Of a stretch of 64,000 bases of DNA, positions 39,945 through 48,880 are shown one piece after another; positions within the stretch are counted from its first letter, which is position 1; each line of letters opens with the position of its first letter. The notes beneath the pieces were generated by a model, which worked only from the letters and a program-made list of their open reading frames with translations, did not search any database and was not told where the DNA came from. The DNA is taken from NCBI GenBank assembly GCA_046350355.1, contig JAXMAN010000002.1, positions 372,001-436,000 on the forward strand, written 5' to 3'. Both the position numbers and the translations under genes were made by a program. The DNA comes from UBA966 sp046350355. Its GTDB lineage: Bacteria > Planctomycetota > Phycisphaerae > Phycisphaerales > SM1A02.

Positions 39945-40078
39945 GGTGTGCCTGGATCGAGGTGCGGTGTGCGGTCGGGCGCAAGCCCGTGCGGGTGGCG
40001 ACGATACCACCGGCCCGTCCCCGAACCGTCGGCCCGGAGGCTCCGGCGCGGGGCGTATGCTCCGGACGCGCGACGGCG

Positions 40079-40107
40079 GCCCCGGATCCGGCCCGCCGGG
40101 GCGTTTT
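40079..40107 (+). promoter_or_regulatory. terminator-like hairpin in the folD leader
   Basis: GCCCCGG (40079-40085) pairs with 40096-40102, followed by GTTTTC (40103-40108). It sits 25 nt before the folD ATG, within the divergent region starting at 39945, so a folD transcript could be attenuated here. A second hairpin (GCGCC/GGCGC) covers 40111-40123, close to the GGGAG ribosome site. Confidence 0.45.
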
Positions 40108-40132
40108 CAGCGCCCTGGGCGCGGGAGCTGCG

Positions 40133-41029
40133 ATGGCGACCAAGCACACCGAGACCCCGCCCGCCGTCCTCGCCGGGGCGGGCACGGGCGGCGCACGGCT
40201 GATCGACGGCCGCGCCCTCTCGCAGCAGGTGCGAGATGCCATCCGCGCGCGCGTGCAGACCCGCGGCCGCCCGGTCCGCCTGGACGCGCTCCTGGTCGGC
40301 GACGACCGTCCCGCGGAGATCTACGCGCTCAACCAGGCGAAGACCTGCGCGGAAGTGGGCATCGAGTACCTGCTGCACCGGCTCCCCGCGGGCTCGAGCT
40401 ACGCCGACATCGCCGGCCGCGTGCTGCTGCTCAACAGCGAGGATCAGGTGCGCGCGCTCATGATCCACCTGCCGCTGCCCGCGGGGGTGGACACCGAGCG
40501 CATCCAGAGCCTCATCAGCCCGGAGAAGGATGTCGAGGGAGTGAATCCCGCGAACATCGGCAACGTCGTCTACGGACGGCGCAGCCTCGTGCCCTGCACC
40601 GCGCTCGCGACGGTGGAGATGATCGAGTCCACCGGGATCGAGCTGCGCGGCAAGCGCTGCGTGATCGTGGGCGCGAGCAACATCGTCGGCAAGCCGATCG
40701 CGGTGCTGCTCATGCGCGCGGAGGCGACGGTGATCAGCGCGAACAAGTTCACGCCGGAGCTGCCCGCGCTCGCGCGCACCGCCGACGTGCTCGTCGCCGC
40801 GTGCGGCGTGCCGCGCCTGGTGACCGCGGACTGGGTGAAGCCCGGCGCCGTCGTGGTGGACGTGGGCATCAACCGCGTGCCCGGCCCCGACGGCAAGGCG
40901 ATCACCGTGGGCGACGTGGACTTCGAGGCGGTGCGCGCGAAGGCGGGGTGGATCTCGCCCGTGCCCGGCGGCGTCGGCCCGATGACGGTGGCGATGCTGC
41001 TGCGCAACGTGGTGGACGCGGCGTCGTAG
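40133..41029 (+). CDS. folD: methylenetetrahydrofolate dehydrogenase/methenyltetrahydrofolate cyclohydrolase
   Basis: 298 residues from the ATG at 40133, with GGGAG at about 40122. Bifunctional FolD interconverts methylene-, methenyl- and formyl-tetrahydrofolate. DGRALSQQVRDAIRARV is the N-terminal family block, with YALNQAKTCAEVGI carrying the catalytic Lys. RALMIHLPLPAG is the conserved P[L/I]P turn. PEKDVEGVNPANIGN, VIVGASNIVGKPIAVLLM (NADP loop) and PVPGGVGPMTVAML at the end are all present. Its product supplies purine synthesis, and purC is the next gene, on the opposite strand. A terminator-like hairpin in the leader may regulate it. Confidence 0.95.
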   Translation: MATKHTETPPAVLAGAGTGGARLIDGRALSQQVRDAIRARVQTRGRPVRLDALLVGDDRPAEIYALNQAKTCAEVGIEYLLHRLPAGSSYADIAGRVLLLNSEDQVRALMIHLPLPAGVDTERIQSLISPEKDVEGVNPANIGNVVYGRRSLVPCTALATVEMIESTGIELRGKRCVIVGASNIVGKPIAVLLMRAEATVISANKFTPELPALARTADVLVAACGVPRLVTADWVKPGAVVVDVGINRVPGPDGKAITVGDVDFEAVRAKAGWISPVPGGVGPMTVAMLLRNVVDAAS

Positions 41030-41062
41030 CGGGGCGCGCGGCGCGCGACCGGGTGCCGCGCG

Positions 41063-42001
41063 CTACGCGAGCAGGCGCGCCGCGTCCTCGTACTTCTCGC
41101 GCGTGCGCGCGACGATCTCGGCCGGCAGCTCCGGTCCCGGCGGCGACTTGTGCCAGCGCCCCGCGGCGACGAGCTCCAGGAGCCAGTTGCGCAGGAACTG
41201 CTTGTCGAAGCTCGGCTGGTCGCGCCCCGGCGCGTAGCCCGCCAGCGGCCAGTAGCGGCTGGAATCGGGGGTGAGGACTTCGTCCACGATGAGCAGTTCG
41301 GCGCTGGGTCGGCCGGCGGGGTCGAGGGCGAAGCCGAACTCGAACTTGGTGTCGGCGAGGATGAGCCCGCGCTCGCGCGCACGCGCGGCGGCGACGCGGT
41401 AGATCGCCAGCGTGAGCGAGCGCAGGCGCTCCATCACGGGGCCGCCCACCGCCGCGCATGCCTGGTCGAAGGAGACGTTCTCGTCGTGGCCCGACTGCGC
41501 CTTGGTCGCGGGGGTGAAGATCGGCTCGGGAAGCTGCTCGCACTGGCGCAGCCCCGCGGGCAGGGGGATCCCGCAGACGGTGCCGCGCTCGCGGTACTCC
41601 TGCCAGCCGCTGCCGGCGAGGTAGCCGCGCGCGACGCACTCGATCGGCACCACCTGCGCGGCGCGGCAGATCATGGAGCGTCCCGCAAGCATCGAGCGCG
41701 CGGGCTCGTCCAGCCCGGGCACCATTGCCGGATCGGTCCCCAGCAGGTGGTCGGGCACCAGCGCGTGCGCGCGCAGGGTGCGGAACCATCCGAGGCTGAT
41801 CTCGGTGAGCAGGCGCCCCTTGCCCGGGATGGGCGTGGGCATCACGACGTCGAAGGCGCTCACGCGGTCGGTGGCGACCACCAGCAGGCGCGGCGCCTCG
41901 CCCGCGGCGCGCGGGATCTCGTAGACATCGCGCACCTTTCCCTGCCTGCGTCCGGGCAGCGGGAGGTGCGTCTCGAAGACCGCGTCGGCCAGCGTCGTCA
42001 T
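41063..42001 (-). CDS. purC: phosphoribosylaminoimidazole-succinocarboxamide synthase
   Basis: 312 residues from the ATG at 42001. SAICAR synthase joins CAIR and aspartate with ATP in purine biosynthesis. It is the longer single-domain type: GRRQGKVRDVYEI at the nucleotide-binding start, VVATDRVSAFDVVMPTPIPGKG, PIECVARGYLAGSGW, PEPIFTPATKAQSGHDENVSF, GLILADTKFEFGF and ELLIVDEVLTPDSSRYWP, all conserved. Convergent with folD (33-nt gap) and divergent from the GH10-like gene (75-nt gap). No other pur gene is nearby. Confidence 0.97.
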   Translation of the reverse strand: MTTLADAVFETHLPLPGRRQGKVRDVYEIPRAAGEAPRLLVVATDRVSAFDVVMPTPIPGKGRLLTEISLGWFRTLRAHALVPDHLLGTDPAMVPGLDEPARSMLAGRSMICRAAQVVPIECVARGYLAGSGWQEYRERGTVCGIPLPAGLRQCEQLPEPIFTPATKAQSGHDENVSFDQACAAVGGPVMERLRSLTLAIYRVAAARARERGLILADTKFEFGFALDPAGRPSAELLIVDEVLTPDSSRYWPLAGYAPGRDQPSFDKQFLRNWLLELVAAGRWHKSPPGPELPAEIVARTREKYEDAARLLA

Positions 42002-42076
42002 CGGGGCGACGATCCTAGCGGCCTTTGCGCCCGCGATGCCGAAGGGGCGCGGGCTTCGGGCTACACTCCCCGGAAC

Positions 42077-43654
42077 ATGCTGCGTTTCGCCGTTTTCGAC
42101 GAGCATGGACCGGCGCGCGACCTGCGGCTGGTGAACGCCCACCTGCTCGGCAGCGACGACGCGCCGATGGAGGGAGCTGTCTCGTTCCGCGACGGGCACA
42201 TCGAGTGCGCGCCCGCGGACACCGCCAGCTCGCACGCGCTCTGCCTCGAGGTCGACGCCGGCCGCGCGGGGGCGCTCATGCTCCCCACCTGCCTGCTGCA
42301 GCAGCGCGAGGAGCCGTACCGCTTCTACGAGGAGCTCGCGCGCCACCGCATCAAGCTCTTCCTCGAGAAGAGCGAGAACTGGGGGCTGCTCGATCCCGCG
42401 AAGGCGCCCGAGGCCTTCGAGCTCTTCGAGCGCTCGCGCGACCGCTTCGTCGCGGGCATGGTCGAGGCGCAGCCCTACCGCGCCGAGATGGCGCACCGCG
42501 ACTCGCTCGCGCTCGCCGTCTACGCGAGCGAGAAGCTCGCCGCGCGCCGCGCCGAGTGGATGCTCCACGGCCGCTTCGGCAAGGCCGCGGCGACGCACGC
42601 GCTGGGCGTGCGCGCGCCCGTCGAGAAGGCGCCCGACCTGCTGAAGTCGACCCTCTCGCGCGAGTTCGACATCGTCGCGGTGCCGACGCCCTGGAGCCTC
42701 ATCGAGCCCAGCCCCGGCCGCTACGTCTGGGAGGCGACCGACCGCTGGATGGCCTGGTCCAAGCAGAGCGGCCGCCGCGCGATCGCGGGCCCGCTGCTGG
42801 ACATGTCGCCCAACGGCATGCCGGGCTGGGTGCGCCCGATCCTCTCCGATCCGGCGAAGCTCAAGGACCGCCTCTACGGCTTCATCCGCGAGGTCGTCAC
42901 GCGCTACGGCCCGATCAACCCGATCTGGAACATCGCCAGCGGCGTGCACCTGAACGAGGCCGCGACGCTGACGCTCGAGGCGATGGTGCAGTCCACGCGC
43001 CTGGCCGGAGTCGCCGTGCGCCAGGTGCGCCGCGACGCGAAGCTGCTCGTGGAGGTCTGCGATCCCTTCGGCGACTCGGTCCTCAGCAACCGCGGCGCGG
43101 TGAGCTCGATGGCGTACCTGCGCGCGCTGCTGGCCGAGGGCGTCCCCTTCGACCTGCTGGGCCTGCCGATGCTCTGCGGCGAGTCCGGGCGCGGCCGCGG
43201 CACGCGCGACCTGCTGCAGCTCGCGGCGATGCTCGACCGCTTCACCGCGCGCAAGGAGATGCCGCCGGTGATCGTCACCGCGCTGGGCGCGCCCAGCAGC
43301 GCGACCAACGAGCTCGGCGAGGGCTGGTGGCGCGAGCCCTGGTCCGCGCGCGCGCAGGCGGCGTGGGCCTCGATGGCCTTCCAGGTGGCGCTCTCGAACC
43401 CCGGCGTCGCGGCCGCGATCTGGGACCGCCTGCGCGACGACGCGGGCGGCGGCATGCGGTCGGGCGGCCTCTACGCCGCCGACGGCAGCCCCAAGCCCAG
43501 CGCCGACCGGCTGCTGGCGACGCGGCGCCGGCTGCGCGTGCCGCTGGGCGCGATGCCCGCCGCCGCGCCCGCGAGCGCGAGCGAGCCCACGGCGGGCGTC
43601 GGCGCGGACGACTCGACGATCCAGATGTCCGCCTCGGAGATGCAGGAGCCGTAG
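42077..43654 (+). CDS. glycoside hydrolase family 10-like protein, nucleophile position altered
   Basis: 525 residues from the ATG at 42077. The N-terminal 170 residues look like a carbohydrate-binding jelly-roll of the sort planctomycete GH10-like proteins carry. The rest follows a GH10 barrel: FDIVAVPTPWSLIEPSPGRYVW (the 'FN...NxxKW' entrance), IAGPLLDMSPNGMPGWV, an acid/base region with SGVHLNEAATL (Glu294), and VIVTALGAPSSATNELGEG, where the nucleophile Glu of GH10 is expected but Ala402 is seen. It continues to WASMAFQVALSNPGVAAAIWDRL near the end. No signal peptide is evident, so the protein may be cytosolic. It might bind or remodel saccharides without hydrolysis. The ComEA-like gene overlaps its stop. 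Confidence 0.75.
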   Translation: MLRFAVFDEHGPARDLRLVNAHLLGSDDAPMEGAVSFRDGHIECAPADTASSHALCLEVDAGRAGALMLPTCLLQQREEPYRFYEELARHRIKLFLEKSENWGLLDPAKAPEAFELFERSRDRFVAGMVEAQPYRAEMAHRDSLALAVYASEKLAARRAEWMLHGRFGKAAATHALGVRAPVEKAPDLLKSTLSREFDIVAVPTPWSLIEPSPGRYVWEATDRWMAWSKQSGRRAIAGPLLDMSPNGMPGWVRPILSDPAKLKDRLYGFIREVVTRYGPINPIWNIASGVHLNEAATLTLEAMVQSTRLAGVAVRQVRRDAKLLVEVCDPFGDSVLSNRGAVSSMAYLRALLAEGVPFDLLGLPMLCGESGRGRGTRDLLQLAAMLDRFTARKEMPPVIVTALGAPSSATNELGEGWWREPWSARAQAAWASMAFQVALSNPGVAAAIWDRLRDDAGGGMRSGGLYAADGSPKPSADRLLATRRRLRVPLGAMPAAAPASASEPTAGVGADDSTIQMSASEMQEP

Positions 43655-44019
43655 TGCGCGCGCCGGAGGGAGTCTCGCGCGCGGCGAGCCTGCTCGTCGC
43701 GGCGGTGCTGCTGGCGTGCGCGGGCGGGGCGCTGGCGGCGGCGGTGGGGCGGGTGCGCGGCGGCGCGGGTGCGGGTGCGGGCAGCCCGGGTGCGGGCGCC
43801 GGCGCGATCGAGCGCTTCGACCCGGTGGACATCAACCACGCCACCGCCGACGAGATCGAGCTGCTGCCGGGCGTCGGCCCCTCCGTCGCGGCGCGGATCG
43901 TCGCCGACCGCACCGAGCGCGGCCCCTTCGCGCGCCCCGAGGAGCTCGACCGCGTCCGCGGCATCGGCGCGGCGACGGTCGCGAAGCTGCGTCCCTTCGT
44001 CGTCTGCGGGGAGCGCTGA
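43654..44019 (+). CDS. ComEA-like helix-hairpin-helix DNA-binding protein
   Basis: 121 residues. Starts at GTG 43654, overlapping the stop of the GH10-like gene (TAGTG). A signal/anchor segment (SLLVAAVLLACAGGALAAA) and Gly/Ala linker precede a single helix-hairpin-helix domain: DINHATADEIELLPGVGPSVAARIV, PFARPEELDRVRGIGAATVAKLRPF. This is the ComEA C-terminal domain that grips DNA at the surface during natural transformation, but the same domain occurs in other exported proteins, and no other com gene is nearby. A Cys-rich or pilin part is absent. Confidence 0.85.
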   Translation: MRAPEGVSRAASLLVAAVLLACAGGALAAAVGRVRGGAGAGAGSPGAGAGAIERFDPVDINHATADEIELLPGVGPSVAARIVADRTERGPFARPEELDRVRGIGAATVAKLRPFVVCGER

Positions 44020-44088
44020 CGGGGCGGCCCGCCGCGCGCGCGCGCCGCACGCAGCACGCCGCCTTCCGCGCGCCTACGCTGCGCACCG

Positions 44089-47000
44089 ATGCCCGCGCAG
44101 GCGAACGCATCGCCGGCCTGGTTCGACCGGCTGGCCAGCAGTCCATCGCTCGACCCCCTGGTGTCCAACGCCCGGGCGGGTGGGGCATCGTCTGCGCGCG
44201 GTGCCTCGGGGAGCAGCACCACCTTTGTCGCCGCCGCGCTCGCGCGCCGCCTGGAGCGGCCGCTGCTGCTGGTCACCGCGCACCTGGACGAGGCCGACGA
44301 GGCGTGCAGCGAGCTCGCCGACCTGCACGCCGCGGGCGCCGCCCCCGAGGCGCTCGTGCTGCCCGCCCTGGAGTCGCTGCCGGGCGAGGGCTCGGGCGCG
44401 CTCGACCTGCTCGCGGAGCGGCTGGGGATCGTGCGCCGGCTGGCGGAGTCGCGCGCGCCGGGGATCCTGGTCGCGCCGCTGCCCTCGCTCATGCAGATGG
44501 CGCCGGGGCCCGCGCTGCTGGAGCGCATGCTGCGCGTGCTGCGCGCCGGGCAGCGGCTGGACCCGCGCGCGCTGGTGCAGTGGCTGGGCGAGGTCGGCTA
44601 CACGCGCTCGGACGCGATCGAGAACCCGTGCGAGTTCGCGGTGCGCGGCGGCGTCGTGGACATCTTCCCGCCCGGCGGCGCGATGCCCGTGCGCCTGGAC
44701 TTCTTCGGCGACGAGCTCGAGCGCATCTTCGAGATCGACCTGGCGACGCAGGCGAGCGACCGGCGCGTCGAGGAGGCGCTGCTCGTGGGCACCAGCGACG
44801 AGGCGCTCCTGGGCGAGGAGGGCAAGGTCCCGGTCACCGACCTGCTCCCGCGCGGCACCGTCTGCGTGGTGGGCGAGCTGGCCGAGGTGCTCGAGCAGGG
44901 GCGCGGCTACTGGGAGCGCGTGAGCGACAGCCGCGGCGTCGTCGCGCCGCCCGCGGTCTTCAAGGGGCTCGCCGCGCGCTGCCATGCGGTCATCGACATC
45001 AACGCCTTCAGCTCGACCAATGCCAGCGAGCGCGTCGTGCGCATCCCCGTCGCGAACCTGCCTCCCTTCGAGGAGGAGGTCTCCGCCGCCTTCGCCGAGG
45101 CCGCGTCGCTGGGCGCGCGCGGCGCGGCCGTCTTCTGCTGCGACAACGAGGGCGAGATGGTCCGCGGCGCCGAGCTGCTGCGCGAGCACGCCGCCGGCGC
45201 GAAGGGCGTCTCGCTCGTGCGCCAGCACGTGCACCGCGGCTTCGTCTGGGAGCCCGACGCCGGCGCGCCGCTCGCGCTGGTCCCGCAGCACGAGCTGCTG
45301 CACCGCTACGGCTCGCGCCGGCGCGTGCAGCGCGTGGCCGCCTCCAGCACGCGCGACGCCTTCCTGCAGTTCGGCCCCGGCGACTATGTGGTGCACCGCG
45401 ACCACGGCATCGCGCGCTTCCTCGGCCTGCAGTCGATGGCGGGGGACGAGGAGTTCCTCACGCTGGAGTTCGAGGGCAAGGTCAAGCTGCACGTGCCCGC
45501 GGCGAAGGTCGACCTCGTGCAGAAGTACGTGGGCGCGGCCTCGGGGCGGCCGCAGCTCTCCACGCTGGGCGGGCGCCGCTGGAAGCTGCAGAAGGAGCGC
45601 GTCCAGGAGGCGGTGCGCGACCTCGCGGGCCAGATGCTGCGCATCCACGCCGCGCGCGAGGGGACCGCGGGCATCCGCTACCCCGACGACACGCCGTGGA
45701 TGGCGGAGTTCGAGGCCTCCTTCGACTTCACCGAGACGCAGGACCAGATGGCCGCGATCCAGGCGGTCAAGCGCGACATGCAGAGCCCGCGCCCGATGGA
45801 CCGGCTGGTCTGCGGCGACGTCGGCTTCGGCAAGACCGAGGTCGCGCTGCGCGCCGCCTTCAAGGCGGTCGAGTCGGGGCGGCAGGTCGCGGTGCTCGTG
45901 CCCACCACGGTGCTCGCGGAGCAGCACGAGCGCACCTTCCGCGACCGCTTCCGCGCGTACCCCTTCCGCATCGAGAGCCTCAGCCGCTTCAAGTCGGGCG
46001 CGCAGGTGAAGCAGGTGCTCGAGGCGCTCGCGAAGGGGCAGGTCGACCTGGTGATCGGCACGCACCGGCTGCTGAGCGAGGACGTGCGCTTCGCCGACCT
46101 GGGGCTGGTCGTCGTCGACGAGGAGCAGCGCTTCGGCGTCGAGCACAAGCAGCGGCTGCTGGAGTTCCGCCTGACCGCGGACGTGCTCACGCTGAGCGCG
46201 ACGCCGATCCCGCGCACGCTGCACATGAGCCTGCTGGGGCTGCGCGACATCTCCAGCCTCACGACGCCGCCGGTGGACCGCCGCGCGATCGTCACCGAGG
46301 TCATCCCCTTCAACCGCGCGCGCGTGCAGCAGGCGATCCGGCGCGAGCTGGCGCGCGACGGGCAGGTCTTCTTCGTGCACAACCGCGTGCACGACATCGA
46401 CTCCGTCGCCGCGCAGGTGCAGGAGCTGGTCCCCGAGGCGCGCATCGTCGTCGGCCACGGGCAGATGCCGCCCTCGGTGCTCGAGGGGGTGATGCTCAAG
46501 TTCATGCGGCACGAGGCGGACATCCTGGTCTCGACGACGATCATCGAGAGCGGCATCGACATCCCCACGGCCAACACGATGTTCATCCACGACGCGAACA
46601 TCTACGGGCTGGCCGAGCTGCACCAGCTTCGCGGGCGCGTCGGCCGCTCCAAGCACCGCGCCTACTGCTACCTGCTGATGCCCGAGGACCGCACCGTCAC
46701 CGAGGACGCGATGAAGCGCCTGAAGGCGATCGAGGACTACTCGATGCTGGGCGCGGGCTTCCGCATCGCCATGCGCGACCTGGAGATCCGCGGCGCGGGC
46801 AACCTGCTGGGCGCGGAGCAGAGCGGGCACATCGCCGCGGTCGGCTACGAGATGTACTGCCAGCTCCTGGAGCAGGCGGTGGGCGACCTGCAGTCGCAGG
46901 AGCGCGTCGTGCCCAGCGACACGACGCTGGACATCGGCGTCAGCGCGAGCATTCCGCGCGGGTACATCCCCAGCGACCTGCGCCGCATCGAGGCGTACCG

Positions 47001-47352
47001 CCGCGTCGCGACGGCGAAGGACCTCGCCGCGCTCGACCGCGTGCGCACGGAGCTCGAGAGCGCGTACGGCGCGCCGCCGCAGGGCATGCTGCTGCTGATG
47101 GACCTCGCGCGCGTGCGCCTGGCGGCGACGCTCGCGGGCGTGCGCAGCATCGTGCGCAAGGAGACGGACGTGATCTTCCGCACGCTCGAGCCCGACGCGC
47201 TGGTGGCGCGCATGGCGGGGGTGCAGGGGACGGTGCGCGTCGTCGGCGAGTCCGACGAGCGCGGGCTGCGCGAGGTCTTCTGGCGTCCGCCGAAGGCGTT
47301 CCTGGAGCCCAGGAGCCTGCTCACGGTGCTGGCGAAGCGGCTGGGGGCGTAG
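44089..47352 (+). CDS. mfd: transcription-repair coupling factor
   Basis: 1087 residues from the ATG at 44089, near the normal Mfd length of about 1100-1150. Mfd releases RNA polymerase stalled at lesions and recruits UvrA. The N-terminal UvrB-like part contains YTRSDAIENPCEFAVRGGVVDIFPPGG. The RNA polymerase-interacting CarD-like domain begins at GDYVVHRDHGIARFLGLQSM. The translocase has the Walker A CGDVGFGKTEVALRAAF (about 576-590), VVVDEEQRFGVEHKQ, LSATPIPRTLHMSL and STTIIESGIDIPTANTM, then QLRGRVGRSKHRAYCYL. The TRCF-specific C-terminal domain is also present. Stands alone on this strand. Confidence 0.97.
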   Translation: MPAQANASPAWFDRLASSPSLDPLVSNARAGGASSARGASGSSTTFVAAALARRLERPLLLVTAHLDEADEACSELADLHAAGAAPEALVLPALESLPGEGSGALDLLAERLGIVRRLAESRAPGILVAPLPSLMQMAPGPALLERMLRVLRAGQRLDPRALVQWLGEVGYTRSDAIENPCEFAVRGGVVDIFPPGGAMPVRLDFFGDELERIFEIDLATQASDRRVEEALLVGTSDEALLGEEGKVPVTDLLPRGTVCVVGELAEVLEQGRGYWERVSDSRGVVAPPAVFKGLAARCHAVIDINAFSSTNASERVVRIPVANLPPFEEEVSAAFAEAASLGARGAAVFCCDNEGEMVRGAELLREHAAGAKGVSLVRQHVHRGFVWEPDAGAPLALVPQHELLHRYGSRRRVQRVAASSTRDAFLQFGPGDYVVHRDHGIARFLGLQSMAGDEEFLTLEFEGKVKLHVPAAKVDLVQKYVGAASGRPQLSTLGGRRWKLQKERVQEAVRDLAGQMLRIHAAREGTAGIRYPDDTPWMAEFEASFDFTETQDQMAAIQAVKRDMQSPRPMDRLVCGDVGFGKTEVALRAAFKAVESGRQVAVLVPTTVLAEQHERTFRDRFRAYPFRIESLSRFKSGAQVKQVLEALAKGQVDLVIGTHRLLSEDVRFADLGLVVVDEEQRFGVEHKQRLLEFRLTADVLTLSATPIPRTLHMSLLGLRDISSLTTPPVDRRAIVTEVIPFNRARVQQAIRRELARDGQVFFVHNRVHDIDSVAAQVQELVPEARIVVGHGQMPPSVLEGVMLKFMRHEADILVSTTIIESGIDIPTANTMFIHDANIYGLAELHQLRGRVGRSKHRAYCYLLMPEDRTVTEDAMKRLKAIEDYSMLGAGFRIAMRDLEIRGAGNLLGAEQSGHIAAVGYEMYCQLLEQAVGDLQSQERVVPSDTTLDIGVSASIPRGYIPSDLRRIEAYRRVATAKDLAALDRVRTELESAYGAPPQGMLLLMDLARVRLAATLAGVRSIVRKETDVIFRTLEPDALVARMAGVQGTVRVVGESDERGLREVFWRPPKAFLEPRSLLTVLAKRLGA

Positions 47353-47409
47353 CGCGCGCGGCGCCTGGGCCGCGGCGCGCGCGCCGTGGCGGGCACGCGG
47401 CCCGCGCCG

Positions 47410-47916
47410 TCAGTGCCGGTCGCCGTAGTGGTGCAGCAGGTAGCGCGCGACGTAGTCCAGGATGCTCGAGGCCTCCGGGACATCGGGGTTCGAGGTCGGG
47501 CCCATCGGCTCGAAGCGCATGCCACGGAAGCGCTCGGCGGCCTCCGCGATCGGCAGCCCGTGCTGCAGCGCGAGGCTGAAGGCGCGGCAGAAGCCCTGGA
47601 TGAGGCCAGAGAGCGTCGAGCCCTCCTTGCTCATCTTGATGAAGAGCTCGCCGGGGCGGCCATCGGGGAAGAGGCCCACCGTGAGGTAGCCCTCGTGCCC
47701 GCCGATCATGAACTTGTGCGTGATGGAGTGGCGCGTGCTGGGGAGCGCCTCGCGCCGGGAAATCGCTGCGGTCGTCATCGGTGCCTCGCCTTGCTCGTCC
47801 TGCGCTGCGGGGGGCGGAAGCTCGCTCGCCGGGGCCGCGTCCTCGCGGTCGTCCGGCGTGGGACGGGGCGCCTCGCCGCCGTGCGCGGCGCCCGTCGGAT
47901 GGGACTTCCTCTTCAT
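47410..47916 (-). CDS. stand-alone NrdJ C-terminal (TSCPD-type) domain protein
   Basis: 168 residues if started at the ATG 47916; an alternative ATG at 47778 gives a shorter form with a GAGG site. The first 45 residues are low-complexity. The remainder closely follows the C-terminal domain of adenosylcobalamin-dependent (class II) ribonucleotide reductase: HKFMIGGHEGYLTVGLFPDG, GELFIKMSKEGSTLSGLIQGF, ALQHGLPIAEAAERFRGMRFEPMGPTSNPDVPEASSILDYVARYLL. In the full enzyme this region precedes the redox-active cysteine tail, which is lacking here. In some bacteria it exists as a separate partner subunit (NrdJb-type). The catalytic subunit is not in the window. It lies downstream of rplI on the same strand. 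Confidence 0.82.
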   Translation of the reverse strand: MKRKSHPTGAAHGGEAPRPTPDDREDAAPASELPPPAAQDEQGEAPMTTAAISRREALPSTRHSITHKFMIGGHEGYLTVGLFPDGRPGELFIKMSKEGSTLSGLIQGFCRAFSLALQHGLPIAEAAERFRGMRFEPMGPTSNPDVPEASSILDYVARYLLHHYGDRH

Positions 47917-48003
47917 CGGTCGGAGCCTTGTCTCGGGTCCATTCGGTTTCGGTGCAGTCCCGCGCCGCCTCGTCCATGCGCGACGGCGCGGGTGGAACGA
48001 TAT

Positions 48004-48035
48004 CGCGCCGCTCCCCGTGGGTGGGGAGCGGCGCG
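48004..48035 (-). terminator. hairpin after rplI, possible terminator without T tail
   Basis: A perfect 13-bp stem (48004-48016 with 48023-48035) with a 6-nt loop lies 47 nt beyond the rplI stop (minus strand). Neither side has a T run, so termination is uncertain; it could be an mRNA-stabilising end or a rho-assisted site. Confidence 0.4.
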
Positions 48036-48081
48036 AGGATCGTGTCGTGGAAGATGCGACGGCGCGGCGCGCCGGCCGCGG

Positions 48082-48765
48082 TCAGTCCTTCGACTTCTTG
48101 CCCTTGGACTTGCCCTCGGCCTTGGCCTCGGACTTCGCCTCGGACTTGGGCTCGGCCTTCGCCTCGGTCGCCTCGGCGGCGTCCTTCTTGCCCTTCTTGG
48201 CCTTCTTGCCGCCCTCGGCACCCTCCTCGGTGGCCTCGGCGGTGGCCTCCTCGGCCGCGGGCTCGGCCTCCGCGGCCTCGGCGGCGGCGGTGTAGAGCTC
48301 GAGCGTGCGGTCGGGCTGCACATCGATCGAGAGCTCCACGCGCAGGTCGCGGTCGAGCTGGATCGTGCACTGGTAGTGGCCGATGCGGCGGATGGGGCTG
48401 TGCAGGCGGACGGCGCGCATGTCGACGCCGTAGCCGTCGGCCACGAGCTGGTCGGCGATGTCGCGCTGCGTGACGGCGCCGTAGAGGACGCCCTGGTCGT
48501 TCACGCTGCGCACCAGCTTGATGCTGATGCCTTCCATGCGGCCGATGAGGGCCTCGCGCTCGGCGCGCAGCTTCGCGAGCTGCGCCTGCGCGGCGGCGCG
48601 GGCATCCTTGAGCTTCTCGATCTTCTCCGCGGTGGGAGCCTCGGCGAAGCCGTGGGGGAGCAGGTAGTTGCGGGCGAATCCGGGCTTGACGCGGACGACG
48701 TCCCCGACGAGACCCAGGTTTTCGATGGTGCGGTTGAGCAGGAGCTCGACCTTCTTGGTCGCCAT
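48082..48765 (-). CDS. rplI: ribosomal protein bL9 with long charged tail
   Basis: 227 residues from the ATG at 48765 (ribosome site GAAAGGAC). The bL9 N-terminal domain is clear (VELLLNRTIENLGLVGDVVRVKPGFARNYLLPHGFA, residues 6-41), then the long connecting helix and the C-terminal domain (SIKLVRSVNDQGVLYGAVTQRDIADQL, LHSPIRRIGHYQCTIQLDRDL). From about residue 160 an Ala/Glu/Lys tail with no fold extends the protein by about 65 residues beyond the usual 150. rpsR, which normally lies between ssb and rplI, is not here; a 254-nt gap and a hairpin separate rplI from ssb. Confidence 0.96.
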   Translation of the reverse strand: MATKKVELLLNRTIENLGLVGDVVRVKPGFARNYLLPHGFAEAPTAEKIEKLKDARAAAQAQLAKLRAEREALIGRMEGISIKLVRSVNDQGVLYGAVTQRDIADQLVADGYGVDMRAVRLHSPIRRIGHYQCTIQLDRDLRVELSIDVQPDRTLELYTAAAEAAEAEPAAEEATAEATEEGAEGGKKAKKGKKDAAEATEAKAEPKSEAKSEAKAEGKSKGKKSKD

Positions 48766-48880
48766 GATCGCTGTCCTTTCGCGCGGCGGTGCCGCGGGAA
48801 GTTAGGGGTGCCTCGGGCCCCAGCAGTTGGACGGGTGGCGCACGGTGGCCACACGGAGGCGAGCCGCGCATGATCGCACG

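Noticed and set aside
39945..40132. Tetrahydrofolate riboswitch before folD
   Set aside because: The leader lacks the known consensus sequences; only a terminator-like hairpin is seen.
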